A DNA stretch of 64,000 nucleotides from Duncaniella sp. (GCA_023664955.1 JAMPEV010000001.1:662725-726724), one strand, 5' to 3'; positions 46,575 to 54,782 are shown, numbered from the stretch's first letter. Notes: generated from the sequence alone by a model not told the origin. Translations and numbers: made by a program.

Positions 46575-48938
46575 ATGAAAATCAAATATCTACTTTCAAT
46601 TTCCATCCTAATTGCCACGGCTTTTCAAGTTTTGCCAATGAGCAATATTATAAATGTCGACGCATCATATTCAGACAAAGAAATTGCTGCTGACTCAACG
46701 CGATTCACATCACTTCGCGACGCACTTATTAAAGCAGAGGAATGGCAAAGGATTTATGAGTACACTGACTCATCCCCTCTCACAATCAACATAGCACCAT
46801 CAGTCTACTGGATTGACGATCCCGATGACCCGGCAATAAGAAACCCGAAAAACGGAAGTAAAACACCATTCGGGATGGAATTGAAGCTCAGTCATATACG
46901 CTTGATAGGACTCAGCAAAAAACCTGAAAATGTGGTGATAGCCTGCAACAGAGGACAAACACAAGGCGCCAACGGCAACTTCACAATGTTTCATATCACC
47001 GGCGAGGATATCCAAGTTGAAAACCTCACCTTGGGCAATTATTGTAACGTTGACCTGATATATCCACTCAATCCTGCTCTGAACCGCAAGCGTCGTGAAA
47101 ACGCCATTGTGCAGGCACAGCTTGCTATTGTTGAGGGAGACCGTGTGGTGGCACGCAATTGCCGTTTCATAAGCCGATTGAATCTATGTCCATTTTCAGG
47201 TGCGCGTAGGGCGCTGTTTGAGGATTGCTATTTCGAGAGTACCGACGATGCACTTTGCGGAACTGGCGTGTACCATCGATGCCGTTTCACATTCTTCAGC
47301 GGCAAACCATTTTACAGCACTTCACAGGAGGGTGCAAAGTTTCTCGACTGCGACATTCATGCCTTAACCGCCGGGAAACAATACTTAGTAAAAGTCGGTA
47401 GTCCGGTTGCTATGATAGACTGTCGCTGGACCTCCGACGATCCCAATCTGTATATAGGATGGACCCAGGACCCTACCGGTGACTTGCGCAGTTACCAATA
47501 TAATGTGACCCTCAATGGAGCACCACTCTATATTGACTCAGAGCGACCACAATACACCGTCGATATCACCGGCACGCCCCTACTCGAAGCTTATAAATGC
47601 GGCGAAACATATAACATCTTCAATCTCGTACGAGGTAATGATGGATGGAATCCCACCGGACAGGACACCACATCTCTCCAACTCTTGCCCACAATGTTGT
47701 CACTTAATCAACGTAAAGCTGAAATCGAAACAGGAAAAGACACAGTAACACTCCAACCTAATATTCAGGGAGTAAAATGGCATATTGATGATGCTGATAA
47801 AGAATATGTGGCGATCTCCACACTTTCAAATGGGAATTGCGAAGTAACAGGACTTAATGAAAGTGAGGACGTTAGAACTGTCAATGTTAAAGCTACCACG
47901 GAATCAGGACTCGAAACAGCTTGCGTGGTAACAGTACGTCCACCCACACTCTATGCTCCGGAATTCACAAAAGCTCCGGAAATAATTTGTACAGGTGATA
48001 CCCTCCAACTCGATTATCAACTCAACCTTGGGAATCGTCCCGACCACTCCCTTATCACATGGTACAGAGCCACACGAGCTAACGGCTCAGACGCAGTGCC
48101 TGTAGCTGTGTCGCGTCTCAATAATCCGGAGAAGAAATATGCATTGTCAGCAGCTGACAATGGATATTATATTCTTGCAGAAATATCGCCGCGTCACAAC
48201 CGCTCATTAACCGGGGAAACGCTTAAAACAATCACCGACTCTCCAATCAACGTTAACTCAAAACTAAAAATTCTAACCACTGATTTTGTCAATTTTCCCA
48301 CATCACCCCAAAAAGAAATTCGGCATGGCTTCTGGACAGTCGATGCCTTCAAACCTGCCGACACAGCTGAATTCGAATGGGAAGCAGATGCAGAAAACGG
48401 ATGGTACTACGGCGAAGGGATGGATGGGGCAGCCGGTCTTACCGGGTTGATTCAGACCTCAAAAGGTGCACGACTGCTTTATCAACCCCTAAAGGGCTCA
48501 TACGGCGACATGTCACTTAGTATGGATGTTGACCCATGCAAGACCGCAGGACAGGGATTTGGAAGTGCCACAGGGCAGTATTTGGACATTTATATAAAAT
48601 TTGACCCGACAACATTGACCGGATATGCGCTTCGCATAATCCGCACACCAAAAACCGACAAGGCTGTATGCTTCATGTTAATGCAGTATGAAAATGGCAT
48701 TGCGACACCCATCACAGAGTCGGTAACTGCCACATGTTACCGACGTGGCTGTAAGATTAACCTCAATGTTTATGGCAATCAGCTAACTGCGTCAGTCACT
48801 AATACCGGCTATAATGATGATGTGAATCTGACAGCAGAAATCACACCAAACGAGTACGGCGGCGTAGGAGTGCAGCACACCGGTTCCACCGGGGCAAGCT
48901 CCACATTGCTGAGGCGTTTGACAGTAGACTGGAAATAA
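46575..48938 (+). CDS. Secreted multidomain right-handed beta-helix protein (pectin-related?)
   Basis: The 787-residue protein has a signal peptide (MKIKYLLSISILIATAFQVL) and then a region at about residues 25-330 with stacked strands like a pectin-lyase/pectinesterase helix (SLRDALIKA, VENLTLGNYC, ARNCRFISR, FEDCYFEST, KFLDCDIHA). Residues about 365-450 look like a bacterial Ig-like domain, 455-555 like a second Ig-like domain, and 565-787 like a concanavalin-type lectin/glucanase fold. The catalytic residues of CE8 are not evident, so activity is uncertain. Such architectures occur in Bacteroidetes pectin degradation. Confidence 0.7.
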   Translation: MKIKYLLSISILIATAFQVLPMSNIINVDASYSDKEIAADSTRFTSLRDALIKAEEWQRIYEYTDSSPLTINIAPSVYWIDDPDDPAIRNPKNGSKTPFGMELKLSHIRLIGLSKKPENVVIACNRGQTQGANGNFTMFHITGEDIQVENLTLGNYCNVDLIYPLNPALNRKRRENAIVQAQLAIVEGDRVVARNCRFISRLNLCPFSGARRALFEDCYFESTDDALCGTGVYHRCRFTFFSGKPFYSTSQEGAKFLDCDIHALTAGKQYLVKVGSPVAMIDCRWTSDDPNLYIGWTQDPTGDLRSYQYNVTLNGAPLYIDSERPQYTVDITGTPLLEAYKCGETYNIFNLVRGNDGWNPTGQDTTSLQLLPTMLSLNQRKAEIETGKDTVTLQPNIQGVKWHIDDADKEYVAISTLSNGNCEVTGLNESEDVRTVNVKATTESGLETACVVTVRPPTLYAPEFTKAPEIICTGDTLQLDYQLNLGNRPDHSLITWYRATRANGSDAVPVAVSRLNNPEKKYALSAADNGYYILAEISPRHNRSLTGETLKTITDSPINVNSKLKILTTDFVNFPTSPQKEIRHGFWTVDAFKPADTAEFEWEADAENGWYYGEGMDGAAGLTGLIQTSKGARLLYQPLKGSYGDMSLSMDVDPCKTAGQGFGSATGQYLDIYIKFDPTTLTGYALRIIRTPKTDKAVCFMLMQYENGIATPITESVTATCYRRGCKINLNVYGNQLTASVTNTGYNDDVNLTAEITPNEYGGVGVQHTGSTGASSTLLRRLTVDWK

Positions 48939-49004
48939 ATACATATTTTGGCGTAAGTCCGTCTAACTGATGAAAAAACTTCATATTTAACACATTTTAA
49001 TATT

Positions 49005-49041
49005 AAAGGTGGTGAACTAAAGGTTTATCACCTTTGTTTTA
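49005..49041 (+). terminator. Terminator after the beta-helix gene
   Basis: AAAGGTGGTGAAC (49005-49017) and GTTTATCACCTTT (49023-49035) form a 13-bp stem with two G-U pairs and loop TAAAG, followed by GTTTTA. The -33 element of the next promoter is nested in its 3' arm. Confidence 0.7.
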
Positions 49042-49062
49042 TAAACAAGGATGATAATTTTG
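49033..49062 (+). promoter_or_regulatory. Promoter for the 53-codon small ORF
   Basis: TTTG at 49033-49036 and TAATTTTG at 49055-49062 are separated by 18 bp, close to the Bacteroidetes optimum. The predicted start near 49069 leaves a leader of about 67 nt. Confidence 0.65.
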
Positions 49063-49135
49063 CTTGGATCAAACCAATTCGACAAATAAATTCATCTGAA
49101 GAATAAATTACAACACAATAAAAACATAACACAAT

Positions 49136-49297
49136 ATGCAAAACTATTTCTCACCCTCCCACATTATCAATATCTGCCACACTATCAAACAGTCAATCAC
49201 TAAGCACACATACGTGGGTGATTGGTATATCGGTAATCCTAAGTCTCAGGCCGTTACATCAGCCTCGTTAGCGACTATCAGTGAGTTGTACTACTAA
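49136..49297 (+). CDS. Unrecognised 53-residue small protein
   Basis: An ATG at 49136 opens a 53-codon frame ending TAA at 49297. The product begins MQNYFSPSHIINICHTIKQS and contains TYVGDWYIGNPKSQAV; it has no signal peptide and no hydrophobic segment. It is flanked by a consensus promoter 67 nt upstream and a perfect 21-bp terminator stem 40 bp downstream, which supports a real transcript. Whether the RNA or the peptide is the product cannot be told. No homologue is recognised. Confidence 0.5.
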   Translation: MQNYFSPSHIINICHTIKQSITKHTYVGDWYIGNPKSQAVTSASLATISELYY

Positions 49298-49336
49298 AGG
49301 ACTGGACATTCCTAACAAAGTTGGACAATCTATAAT

Positions 49337-49383
49337 AATCAAGGCAATTACTTTCGGGATAGCCGAAAGTAATTGCCTTGATT
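49337..49383. terminator. Perfect 21-bp bidirectional terminator stem
   Basis: Arms 49337-49357 and 49363-49383 are exact complements with loop GATAG. The stem lies between the small ORF (+) and frr (-), ends in AATC/GATT, and is flanked by TA-rich sequence. It could end transcripts from both sides. Confidence 0.75.
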
Positions 49384-49400
49384 ACTTTATATCTTAGAGG

Positions 49401-49445
49401 GTATAAATCTTATAAGTATGAAAAGATTTATAAAACTTATATAAT
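49401..49445. repeat. TTATAAnnn 9-bp repeat array past frr
   Basis: TATAA-type units start at 49402, 49411, 49429 and 49438, multiples of 9 bp, with one degenerate unit near 49420. The array ends 4 bp short of the frr stop codon. It is related to the arrays at 53193 and 63604. Confidence 0.55.
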
Positions 49446-49449
49446 CCGA

Positions 49450-50007
49450 TTAGACAGTGAGAATTTCTTTTTCCTTTGCAGCGAAGAGTTCATCTATTTT
49501 TTTCAGATATTTGTCGTGGAGCTTCTGAACATCGTTTTCAGCATCCTTTGACACATCCTCGCTCATTCCCTGTTTTACAGCCTTTTTGAGACCTTCGATA
49601 GCATCACGACGAGCATTACGAACTGATACCTTGGCTGTTTCAGCTTCAGCTTTAGACTGCTTCACGAGTGCGCGGCGGCGCTCCTCAGTGAGCGGCGGAA
49701 TGGAGATACGGATAATCTCACCGTTATTTTCGGGAGTGATACCAAGCTCAGAGTTGATTATGGCTTTTTCAATCTCCTTGAACATCGGTTTTTCCCATGG
49801 AGTGATGGTGATTGTACGGGCATCAGGCACGGAAATATTAGCCACCTGAGAGATTGGCATATTAGCCCCATAATAGCTTACACGGATAGTATCAAGTATT
49901 TTCGGATTGGCTTTACCCGCACGGATATGTGCAAGTGCGTCATCAAGATACGCAACAGCCATTTCCATCTTTTCTTCTGCCGGTTTAAGGTAGTCAGAGG
50001 ATTCCAT
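49450..50007 (-). CDS. frr: Ribosome recycling factor
   Basis: Splits post-termination ribosomes with EF-G. The 185-residue protein has the family hallmarks [37 protein letters not shown] and [14 protein letters not shown]. Length is normal. It follows pyrH by 33 bp on the same strand, the classical pyrH-frr pair. Confidence 0.98.
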   Translation of the reverse strand: MESSDYLKPAEEKMEMAVAYLDDALAHIRAGKANPKILDTIRVSYYGANMPISQVANISVPDARTITITPWEKPMFKEIEKAIINSELGITPENNGEIIRISIPPLTEERRRALVKQSKAEAETAKVSVRNARRDAIEGLKKAVKQGMSEDVSKDAENDVQKLHDKYLKKIDELFAAKEKEILTV

Positions 50008-50040
50008 AGTTCAATTAATTTGATTATTATTATTTTAGGA

Positions 50041-50751
50041 TTAGTATACCAAAGTGCCAATAGGCTCGCCGTCGATAACCTTTGCAAGATTGCCCACAGT
50101 GTCCATGTCAAACACTATGATAGGCAGATGATTCTCTTTACACAATGCTGTGGCAGTGAGATCCATTACCTTTAATCCGCGGTTATAGACTTCATCGTAG
50201 GTAATTTCGGTGAATTTAGTAGCAGTGGGATCCTTTTCAGGATCGGCAGTATATATGCCATCTACACGAGTGCCTTTAAGCATTACGTCAGCACCCACCT
50301 CGATACCGCGCAGCGCACTTCCTGTATCAGTGGTGAAGAACGGGTTACCCGTACCACCGGCAATTATGGACACTTCCCCACGCTCCATTGCCTCGATGGC
50401 ACGAGTGTTGGAATAATGTTCGCCAATCGGAAACATATTAATAGCTGTAAACACCCTTGCAGGCTGTCCAACGGCCTCCAAAGCCGAAGAGAGAGCGAGT
50501 GAGTTAATCACGGTGGCGAGCATACCCATCTGGTCACCCTTGACACGGTTAAAGCCCTTAGCGGCTCCCGAGAGACCTCGGAAAATATTACCTCCGCCAA
50601 TCACAATTGCCACTTCTACGCCCTTGCCCACAATCTCAGCAATCTGGCGCGCATAATCATTTAACCGTTCGGTGTCGATACCGTAACCCTGCTTACCCAT
50701 CAGCGACTCACCACTGAGTTTCAGCAATACTCTCTTATATTTCGTACTCAT
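50041..50751 (-). CDS. pyrH: Uridylate kinase
   Basis: Phosphorylates UMP to UDP. The 236-residue amino-acid-kinase-fold protein has YKRVLLKLSGESLMG, IVIGGGNIFRG, IAGGTGNPFFTTDT and a C-terminal VFDMDTVGNL. All are diagnostic for bacterial UMP kinase. A TACCTTTG -7 element lies about 26 bp before the start. frr follows. Confidence 0.98.
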   Translation of the reverse strand: MSTKYKRVLLKLSGESLMGKQGYGIDTERLNDYARQIAEIVGKGVEVAIVIGGGNIFRGLSGAAKGFNRVKGDQMGMLATVINSLALSSALEAVGQPARVFTAINMFPIGEHYSNTRAIEAMERGEVSIIAGGTGNPFFTTDTGSALRGIEVGADVMLKGTRVDGIYTADPEKDPTATKFTEITYDEVYNRGLKVMDLTATALCKENHLPIIVFDMDTVGNLAKVIDGEPIGTLVY

Positions 50752-50776
50752 AAATTTTGCTTATTTATTAAAAAAG

Positions 50777-50784
50777 CAAAGGTA
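50777..50784 (-). promoter_or_regulatory. -7 element for pyrH-frr
   Basis: TACCTTTG on the minus strand, with the predicted start about 20 nt before the pyrH ATG. The -33 region is not a clear TTTG. The rest of the 335-bp gap to 51086 is AT-rich and holds only the candidate -7 at 51003. Confidence 0.55.
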
Positions 50785-51002
50785 ATGATAAAAATCCAAA
50801 AACCATTGAAAACAGATAGAAAAGGTGAGATAATATCAATTTTTCCGTAAAATATAGAAATCATTATTCGAGTTTAATTACTAATTTTGTTGGTATAATA
50901 TGTGTATTCATCTTAACATCAAAAATAGCTCAATTAGTAACAATGTATTTTCAAAGTCAATACAATACGGTTACACTATTTTTTCTTTAAATTATTTATT
51001 AT

Positions 51003-51010
51003 TAAATTTG
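51003..51010 (+). promoter_or_regulatory. -7 element for the response regulator gene
   Basis: TAAATTTG fits TAnnTTTG, about 77 bp before the GTG start. The upstream region around 50979-50985 is only T-rich. Confidence 0.4.
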
Positions 51011-51086
51011 CAAATAGAACTTGAAATGAATTATCACATTTAAATTTCTGTTCATTACTTCTCCTAATCTTACAACCTTAATTCAC

Positions 51087-51797
51087 GTGAGTATCGATTC
51101 TTCTGCATATTCAATATTAGTGGTTGATGGCGATGACAATATCCAATCACTCCTTAAGATCAACCTTCAGACCGAAGGCTACAAGGTAGTGGTGTGCCAT
51201 TCTGCAGAAGAAGCCCTCGTAGACAATAACCTGCAAAATTACCGGCTTATAATCACTGAAGTTGACCTTCCCGGTGACATCGATGGCTGGGAATTGGTGG
51301 AACAGCTTAAAGACAGCCGTCTCACCACTGCTATCCCGGTGATGTTCTGCACAATCCACGACAACGAAAACGATATAATCAAGGGCCTTAACTTAGGTGC
51401 TGATGATTACATCGCAAAGCCATTCTCTCTGCGTGAAATGATGGCGCGAATCCGTTCGGTGCTTCGCCGTCACCGCAACATGGCCCCGCAAGCCACCTCC
51501 CACACAATAGAATACCGCACACTTATAGTGAATGTCGACTCTCATTCGCTCCTTATCGACGGAGAAGCCGTGTCACTCACACCCACTGAATTTGCAATTC
51601 TCATCTCGCTGCTTCGGTCGCGCAATAAACTATTGTCGCGCGAGGATATTTTCAAAGCAGCGTGGCCCGGTGAAGAGATGAACAATCCGCGCATGGTGGA
51701 TGTGAACATTTCACGCCTCCGCAAGAAATTGCAGGAATACGGTACGAACATAGTCAACCGTTCGGGTCTCGGCTATGGTTTCATGGATAAGGAATAA
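51087..51797 (+). CDS. OmpR-family response regulator with Glu at the phospho-acceptor site
   Basis: A 236-residue protein with a receiver domain (residues 8-125) and an OmpR-type winged helix (about 140-233, with VSLTPTEFAILISLL and NPRMVDVNISRLRKKL). The acidic pocket DGDD (14-17), Thr89 and Lys111 (IAKPFS) are kept. The position of the phosphorylated Asp, in the strand LIITEVDLPG, is Glu58, a substitution that often mimics phosphorylation. No histidine kinase is adjacent. The start is GTG. It may be a constitutively active or phosphorylation-independent regulator. Confidence 0.9.
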   Translation: MSIDSSAYSILVVDGDDNIQSLLKINLQTEGYKVVVCHSAEEALVDNNLQNYRLIITEVDLPGDIDGWELVEQLKDSRLTTAIPVMFCTIHDNENDIIKGLNLGADDYIAKPFSLREMMARIRSVLRRHRNMAPQATSHTIEYRTLIVNVDSHSLLIDGEAVSLTPTEFAILISLLRSRNKLLSREDIFKAAWPGEEMNNPRMVDVNISRLRKKLQEYGTNIVNRSGLGYGFMDKE

Positions 51798-51835
51798 GAA
51801 CAAAAATTGCAGCATAATTTTCCAAATAATCACCC

Positions 51836-52435
51836 ATGTTAGCAATCCCACTACCAACCTCATCAATGCCATTCATGCTTGAAGCCGGATGCGATGAAGC
51901 CGGCAGGGGATGCTTGGCAGGACCCGTATGCGCAGCCGCTGTAATCCTACCCGACGGCTATACCCATCCACTCCTCAACGATTCCAAGAAGCTAACCGAA
52001 AATCAGCGCGAAGAACTGCGTCCCATAATTGAGCGTGATGCTGTGGCTTGGGCAGTGGCCATGGTTGGCAATCATGAAATTGACGACATTAACATCCTTA
52101 ATGCTTCAATAGAAGCTATGCACGTAGCTCTAAGTTTATTAAATGTGACTCCGGGAAATATCATCGTGGATGGTAATCGCTTCAAACCATATAAAGATAT
52201 TCCCTTTCAGACCATAGTGAAAGGTGACGGAAAATATGGTAATATTGCAGCTGCATCAATTCTTGCAAAAACTCACCGTGACGCATTCATGCGCGACGCA
52301 GCATTGCGATTTCCCGGCTATAACTGGGAGATAAACAAAGGTTACCCCACCAAGGACCATCGTGAGGCTATCGTAGCACTGGGTATAACACCTCTCCACC
52401 GTATCACATTCCGCGGTGTGAAGGAGTTCTTATAG
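51836..52435 (+). CDS. rnhB: Ribonuclease HII
   Basis: Removes ribonucleotides from DNA and RNA-DNA hybrids. The 199-residue protein has the catalytic start GCDEAGRGCLAGPV (Asp20, Glu21), NDSKKL, INILNASIEAMHVAL and the metal-binding Asp in IIVDGNRF. An internal ATG at 51866 would shorten the tail before the first strand; both are possible. It follows the response regulator by 38 bp on the same strand. Confidence 0.95.
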   Translation: MLAIPLPTSSMPFMLEAGCDEAGRGCLAGPVCAAAVILPDGYTHPLLNDSKKLTENQREELRPIIERDAVAWAVAMVGNHEIDDINILNASIEAMHVALSLLNVTPGNIIVDGNRFKPYKDIPFQTIVKGDGKYGNIAAASILAKTHRDAFMRDAALRFPGYNWEINKGYPTKDHREAIVALGITPLHRITFRGVKEFL

Positions 52436-52455
52436 ATTATATATAGATAAAGTGA

Positions 52456-53145
52456 TTATCTATTCAACATACCGGCCTTAGTGGTAACAAGTATGGCACC
52501 GTTGGCACCACGCGCGCCATATTGCGAAGCATCTTTTATTACCTCAACGTGGTCCACATCGTAGACACTTATCATGTCGAGAGATTCCACCTGAACACCA
52601 TCTACCAAGTAGAGAGGTGCGTTTGAGAGCATGAACGAACGCTGACCGCGGATAGTAACCTCCGGCTCGCCGTAAACATTATTGACATTCAGCCCCGGAA
52701 CTAAACCGGCCAAAGCGCGTATCACACTGCGCTGGCCTGTGGCACGAAGACGGTCACCGCTTATACCATTACTTACTCCGGTAAATTCGCGACGCTTCAC
52801 ATAGCCGTAACCCAAATTGACAAGCTCGTCATCCTGGGAATACTCAGCCACATCAAAATTATCGGTGAGAAGTATCTTCACGCTTTTGCGACCATCCACA
52901 GGGATGCGTACTTCCTCCTTATTTTTAAAGACGAGCGTAAGAGTGTCGTTAGGATTCACATTAGTGAGCCCAAACCTCCCCTTTTTGTCGGTAGTCGCAT
53001 ATTTCTTGGGATCTTTGACATATACCTTCACCTTCTTCACCGGCTTCATTGCAATGTCAAGAATAAGACCGTTGAAAGGCTCGTCGGCCATGGACCCGAA
53101 AGTTATGAATAGTAATGTTAATAAAAAAGTGAAGATGCACTTCAT
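52456..53145 (-). CDS. Stand-alone TonB plug protein with carboxypeptidase-like domain
   Basis: A 229-residue secreted protein with a signal peptide (cleavage about residue 20), a CarboxypepD_reg-like beta-sandwich (about 24-95, GLILDIAMKPVKKVKVYV) and a complete TonB-receptor plug domain (about 110-227). The plug shows RALAGLVPGLNV, EVTIRGQRSF, PLYLVDGVQV, and the usual end VEVIKDASQYGARGANGAIL. Receptors continue with about 600 residues of barrel, which are absent; the frame closes properly after MLNR. No barrel fragment follows, so it is probably not a simple truncation. Confidence 0.85.
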   Translation of the reverse strand: MKCIFTFLLTLLFITFGSMADEPFNGLILDIAMKPVKKVKVYVKDPKKYATTDKKGRFGLTNVNPNDTLTLVFKNKEEVRIPVDGRKSVKILLTDNFDVAEYSQDDELVNLGYGYVKRREFTGVSNGISGDRLRATGQRSVIRALAGLVPGLNVNNVYGEPEVTIRGQRSFMLSNAPLYLVDGVQVESLDMISVYDVDHVEVIKDASQYGARGANGAILVTTKAGMLNR

Positions 53146-53192
53146 AAACCTAATAGTTGATTGAATTTATACTATTGCTTATTTATTAATTC

Positions 53193-53264
53193 TTGTAAAT
53201 ATTATATGTCTTATAAGTTTTATAAGTCTTATAATATTTATAACTTTTATAATTCTTATATATA
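53193..53264. repeat. TTATAAnnn 9-bp repeat array past the GT2 gene
   Basis: Eight consecutive 9-bp units, TTGTAAATA, TTATATGTC, TTATAAGTT, TTATAAGTC, TTATAATAT, TTATAACTT, TTATAATTC, TTATATATA, run without a break into the stop codon (TTA on this strand) of the GT2 gene at 53265, in the same 9-bp phase. Confidence 0.8.
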
Positions 53265-54023
53265 TTATCTCTTTTGTGAGAGTGCTTTGGCGGCGGAATA
53301 GGCGAGGAGCTCGGAGCGATAGTGTGCGGCAGCTATTTCGCGTCCCACATTTCCCTCAAATATTCCTCCCTCCTTTATATAAGTTTCCCAAAATGCTTTA
53401 AAGCCGTGCATATAGGGCGACAATAGCCCTATCTTCTTGTCACTTAACGAAAGCACACGTGCTTTCATGGCGGCATGGCGGCGGCTCACCTCGTCATATT
53501 GTTCTTTGGAGTCACAACGGTAATGCAGTATATCTCCATCGATCAGCTCAGGGCGCACTGAGTCACGGAATATCACTTTCTCAGCCACATCACGCAGATT
53601 CCAATTGGCATATCGCTTGTCGAAGAGGCGAATTTGCAAGTCGGGATACCATCCGCAATGTCTCACCGGCACTCCGCAATAGAAATTCAATCTCGACAAA
53701 TTATATACACGATGCTTAAAACCTTCCTCCTTTAATTGTCTTACAGACTCCTGAAGGGCGGGTGAAAGCACTTCATCTGCATCAATCGAAAGCACATATT
53801 GATGCGAGGTGAGAGAAGTTGCATATTGCCTTTGTGCACCGAAGCCGTCAAAGAGACGCAGTGTCACCTTGCAGCCATATTCCTTACATATCTCTACCGT
53901 GCGGTCAGTAGAATATGAATCCACCACGATAATCTCATCGGCCACATCACGCAGCGATTCCAGACAAGCGCCGATGCGTTTCTCCTCATTATAAGCTATT
54001 ATGGTGGCTGAGATATTTACCAT
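53265..54023 (-). CDS. Family 2 glycosyltransferase (WaaE/LPS core type)
   Basis: A 252-residue cytoplasmic or membrane-associated GT-A enzyme: ISATIIAYNEEKRIGACLESL, DEIIVVDSYSTDRT and the metal-binding VLSIDADEVLSP (Asp-x-Asp region). The middle RLNFYCGVPVRHCGWYPDLQIRLF and the short length resemble beta-1,4-glucosyltransferases of LPS inner core (WaaE/KdtX). The exact sugar is inferred only. It stands alone and is divergent from nadA across a 1-kb gap. Confidence 0.87.
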   Translation of the reverse strand: MVNISATIIAYNEEKRIGACLESLRDVADEIIVVDSYSTDRTVEICKEYGCKVTLRLFDGFGAQRQYATSLTSHQYVLSIDADEVLSPALQESVRQLKEEGFKHRVYNLSRLNFYCGVPVRHCGWYPDLQIRLFDKRYANWNLRDVAEKVIFRDSVRPELIDGDILHYRCDSKEQYDEVSRRHAAMKARVLSLSDKKIGLLSPYMHGFKAFWETYIKEGGIFEGNVGREIAAAHYRSELLAYSAAKALSQKR

Positions 54024-54216
54024 GGCATTTCATGTAACTACGCAAAATTAACACTTAAATTTCACTTATCGCAAATATTTATCATTAATTTTATCAACCG
54101 ATGTTAATAAATTTACATTTTGCAAGTTATCATCTGTTAAAAAGATAATATTCGTTCATTTCACCACCAAATTGCCATATAAATCCATACATTTAACTAT
54201 TATTAACAGCATACAC

Positions 54217-54247
54217 TGTGTCATATGGGCATTTTTTCATAATTTTG
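54217..54247 (+). promoter_or_regulatory. Promoter for the small RNA candidate
   Basis: TAATTTTG at 54240-54247 is a good -7 element. TGTG at 54217-54220, 19 bp upstream, is a one-mismatch -33 element. Confidence 0.5.
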
Positions 54248-54253
54248 CATCGT

Positions 54254-54365
54254 GAATAACGTCAGAGGATTTACATTAGCTACTATCAATTAAAGTTTAA
54301 AAGTCAACAAAAGTTAGGTTAAAACATGGGGTGGACTGTGAAGTTCCCCCATTTTTTTATTTTGC
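54254..54365 (+). ncRNA. Candidate intergenic small RNA (about 110 nt)
   Basis: The segment runs from the predicted start of the 54217-54247 promoter to the T-run of a strong terminator. There is no ORF with coding character inside, and the next gene is more than 650 bp away, so it is not a leader of nadA. The 5' two thirds are AT-rich and look single-stranded, as in trans-acting small RNAs. No Rfam family was recognised by eye. Confidence 0.5.
54326..54365 (+). terminator. Strong intrinsic terminator of the small RNA candidate
   Basis: An 11-bp stem with one bulged T (54326-54337 against 54342-54352) is capped by the stable GNRA-type tetraloop GTGA (54338-54341) and followed by seven T, then ATTTTG. 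This is the clearest intrinsic terminator in the window. Confidence 0.85.
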
Positions 54366-54512
54366 CTATTTTACATGTATTTTTATCCTCACTGAAGAAT
54401 TACACTTTTGTGTTATGTCAGTTAAAATTCAATGGATTATCCCTACAACTCACACGTCTTTTCCCAATTCAGCATTTTCCCAAGAAAATTTAGGCACATA
54501 AACTACTATGTT

Positions 54513-54560
54513 GTAGGGACGTACCATGGTACCTCCTATCCAAACCGAAGTCGCCGAATC
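54513..54560. repeat. Dispersed palindrome copy in the GT2-nadA gap
   Basis: GTAGGGACGTACCATGG, then TACCTCCTATCC and GTCGCCGAATC, matches the element at 28561 in order and spacing. The dyad GTACCATGGTAC (54521-54532) keeps its pairing although the bases differ from the other copies. Confidence 0.7.
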
Positions 54561-54600
54561 ATAATAAAAACTAAACAAAATGCCAACTCACGAAAAAATA

Positions 54601-54645
54601 CTGACACTTATTAACATTGTTGAAAACTGTGTTGATAAATGTCAG
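54601..54645. repeat. 16-bp inverted repeat carrying TTATTAACA/TTATCAACA
   Basis: CTGACACTTATTAACA at 54601-54616 faces TGTTGATAAATGTCAG at 54630-54645, with two mismatches and a 13-bp centre containing TGTTGAAAA. Each arm holds one of the repeated 9-mers of this region. Confidence 0.6.
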
Positions 54646-54782
54646 TAACATTTCAATTGATTTTCAAAGATTGGTATTGCATTTCTCATTCCGAGCCTTG
54701 TATATAAATTATCCTTCGGTCGCCAAATTAGTTATTAATTATGTTTGATTGGGTTGTTGTGATGGTTTTAAACATTTTATGG

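Noticed and set aside
54432-54614. 60-codon plus-strand ORF in the GT2-nadA gap
   Set aside because: It runs across the dispersed palindrome copy at 54513; composition is not coding-like.
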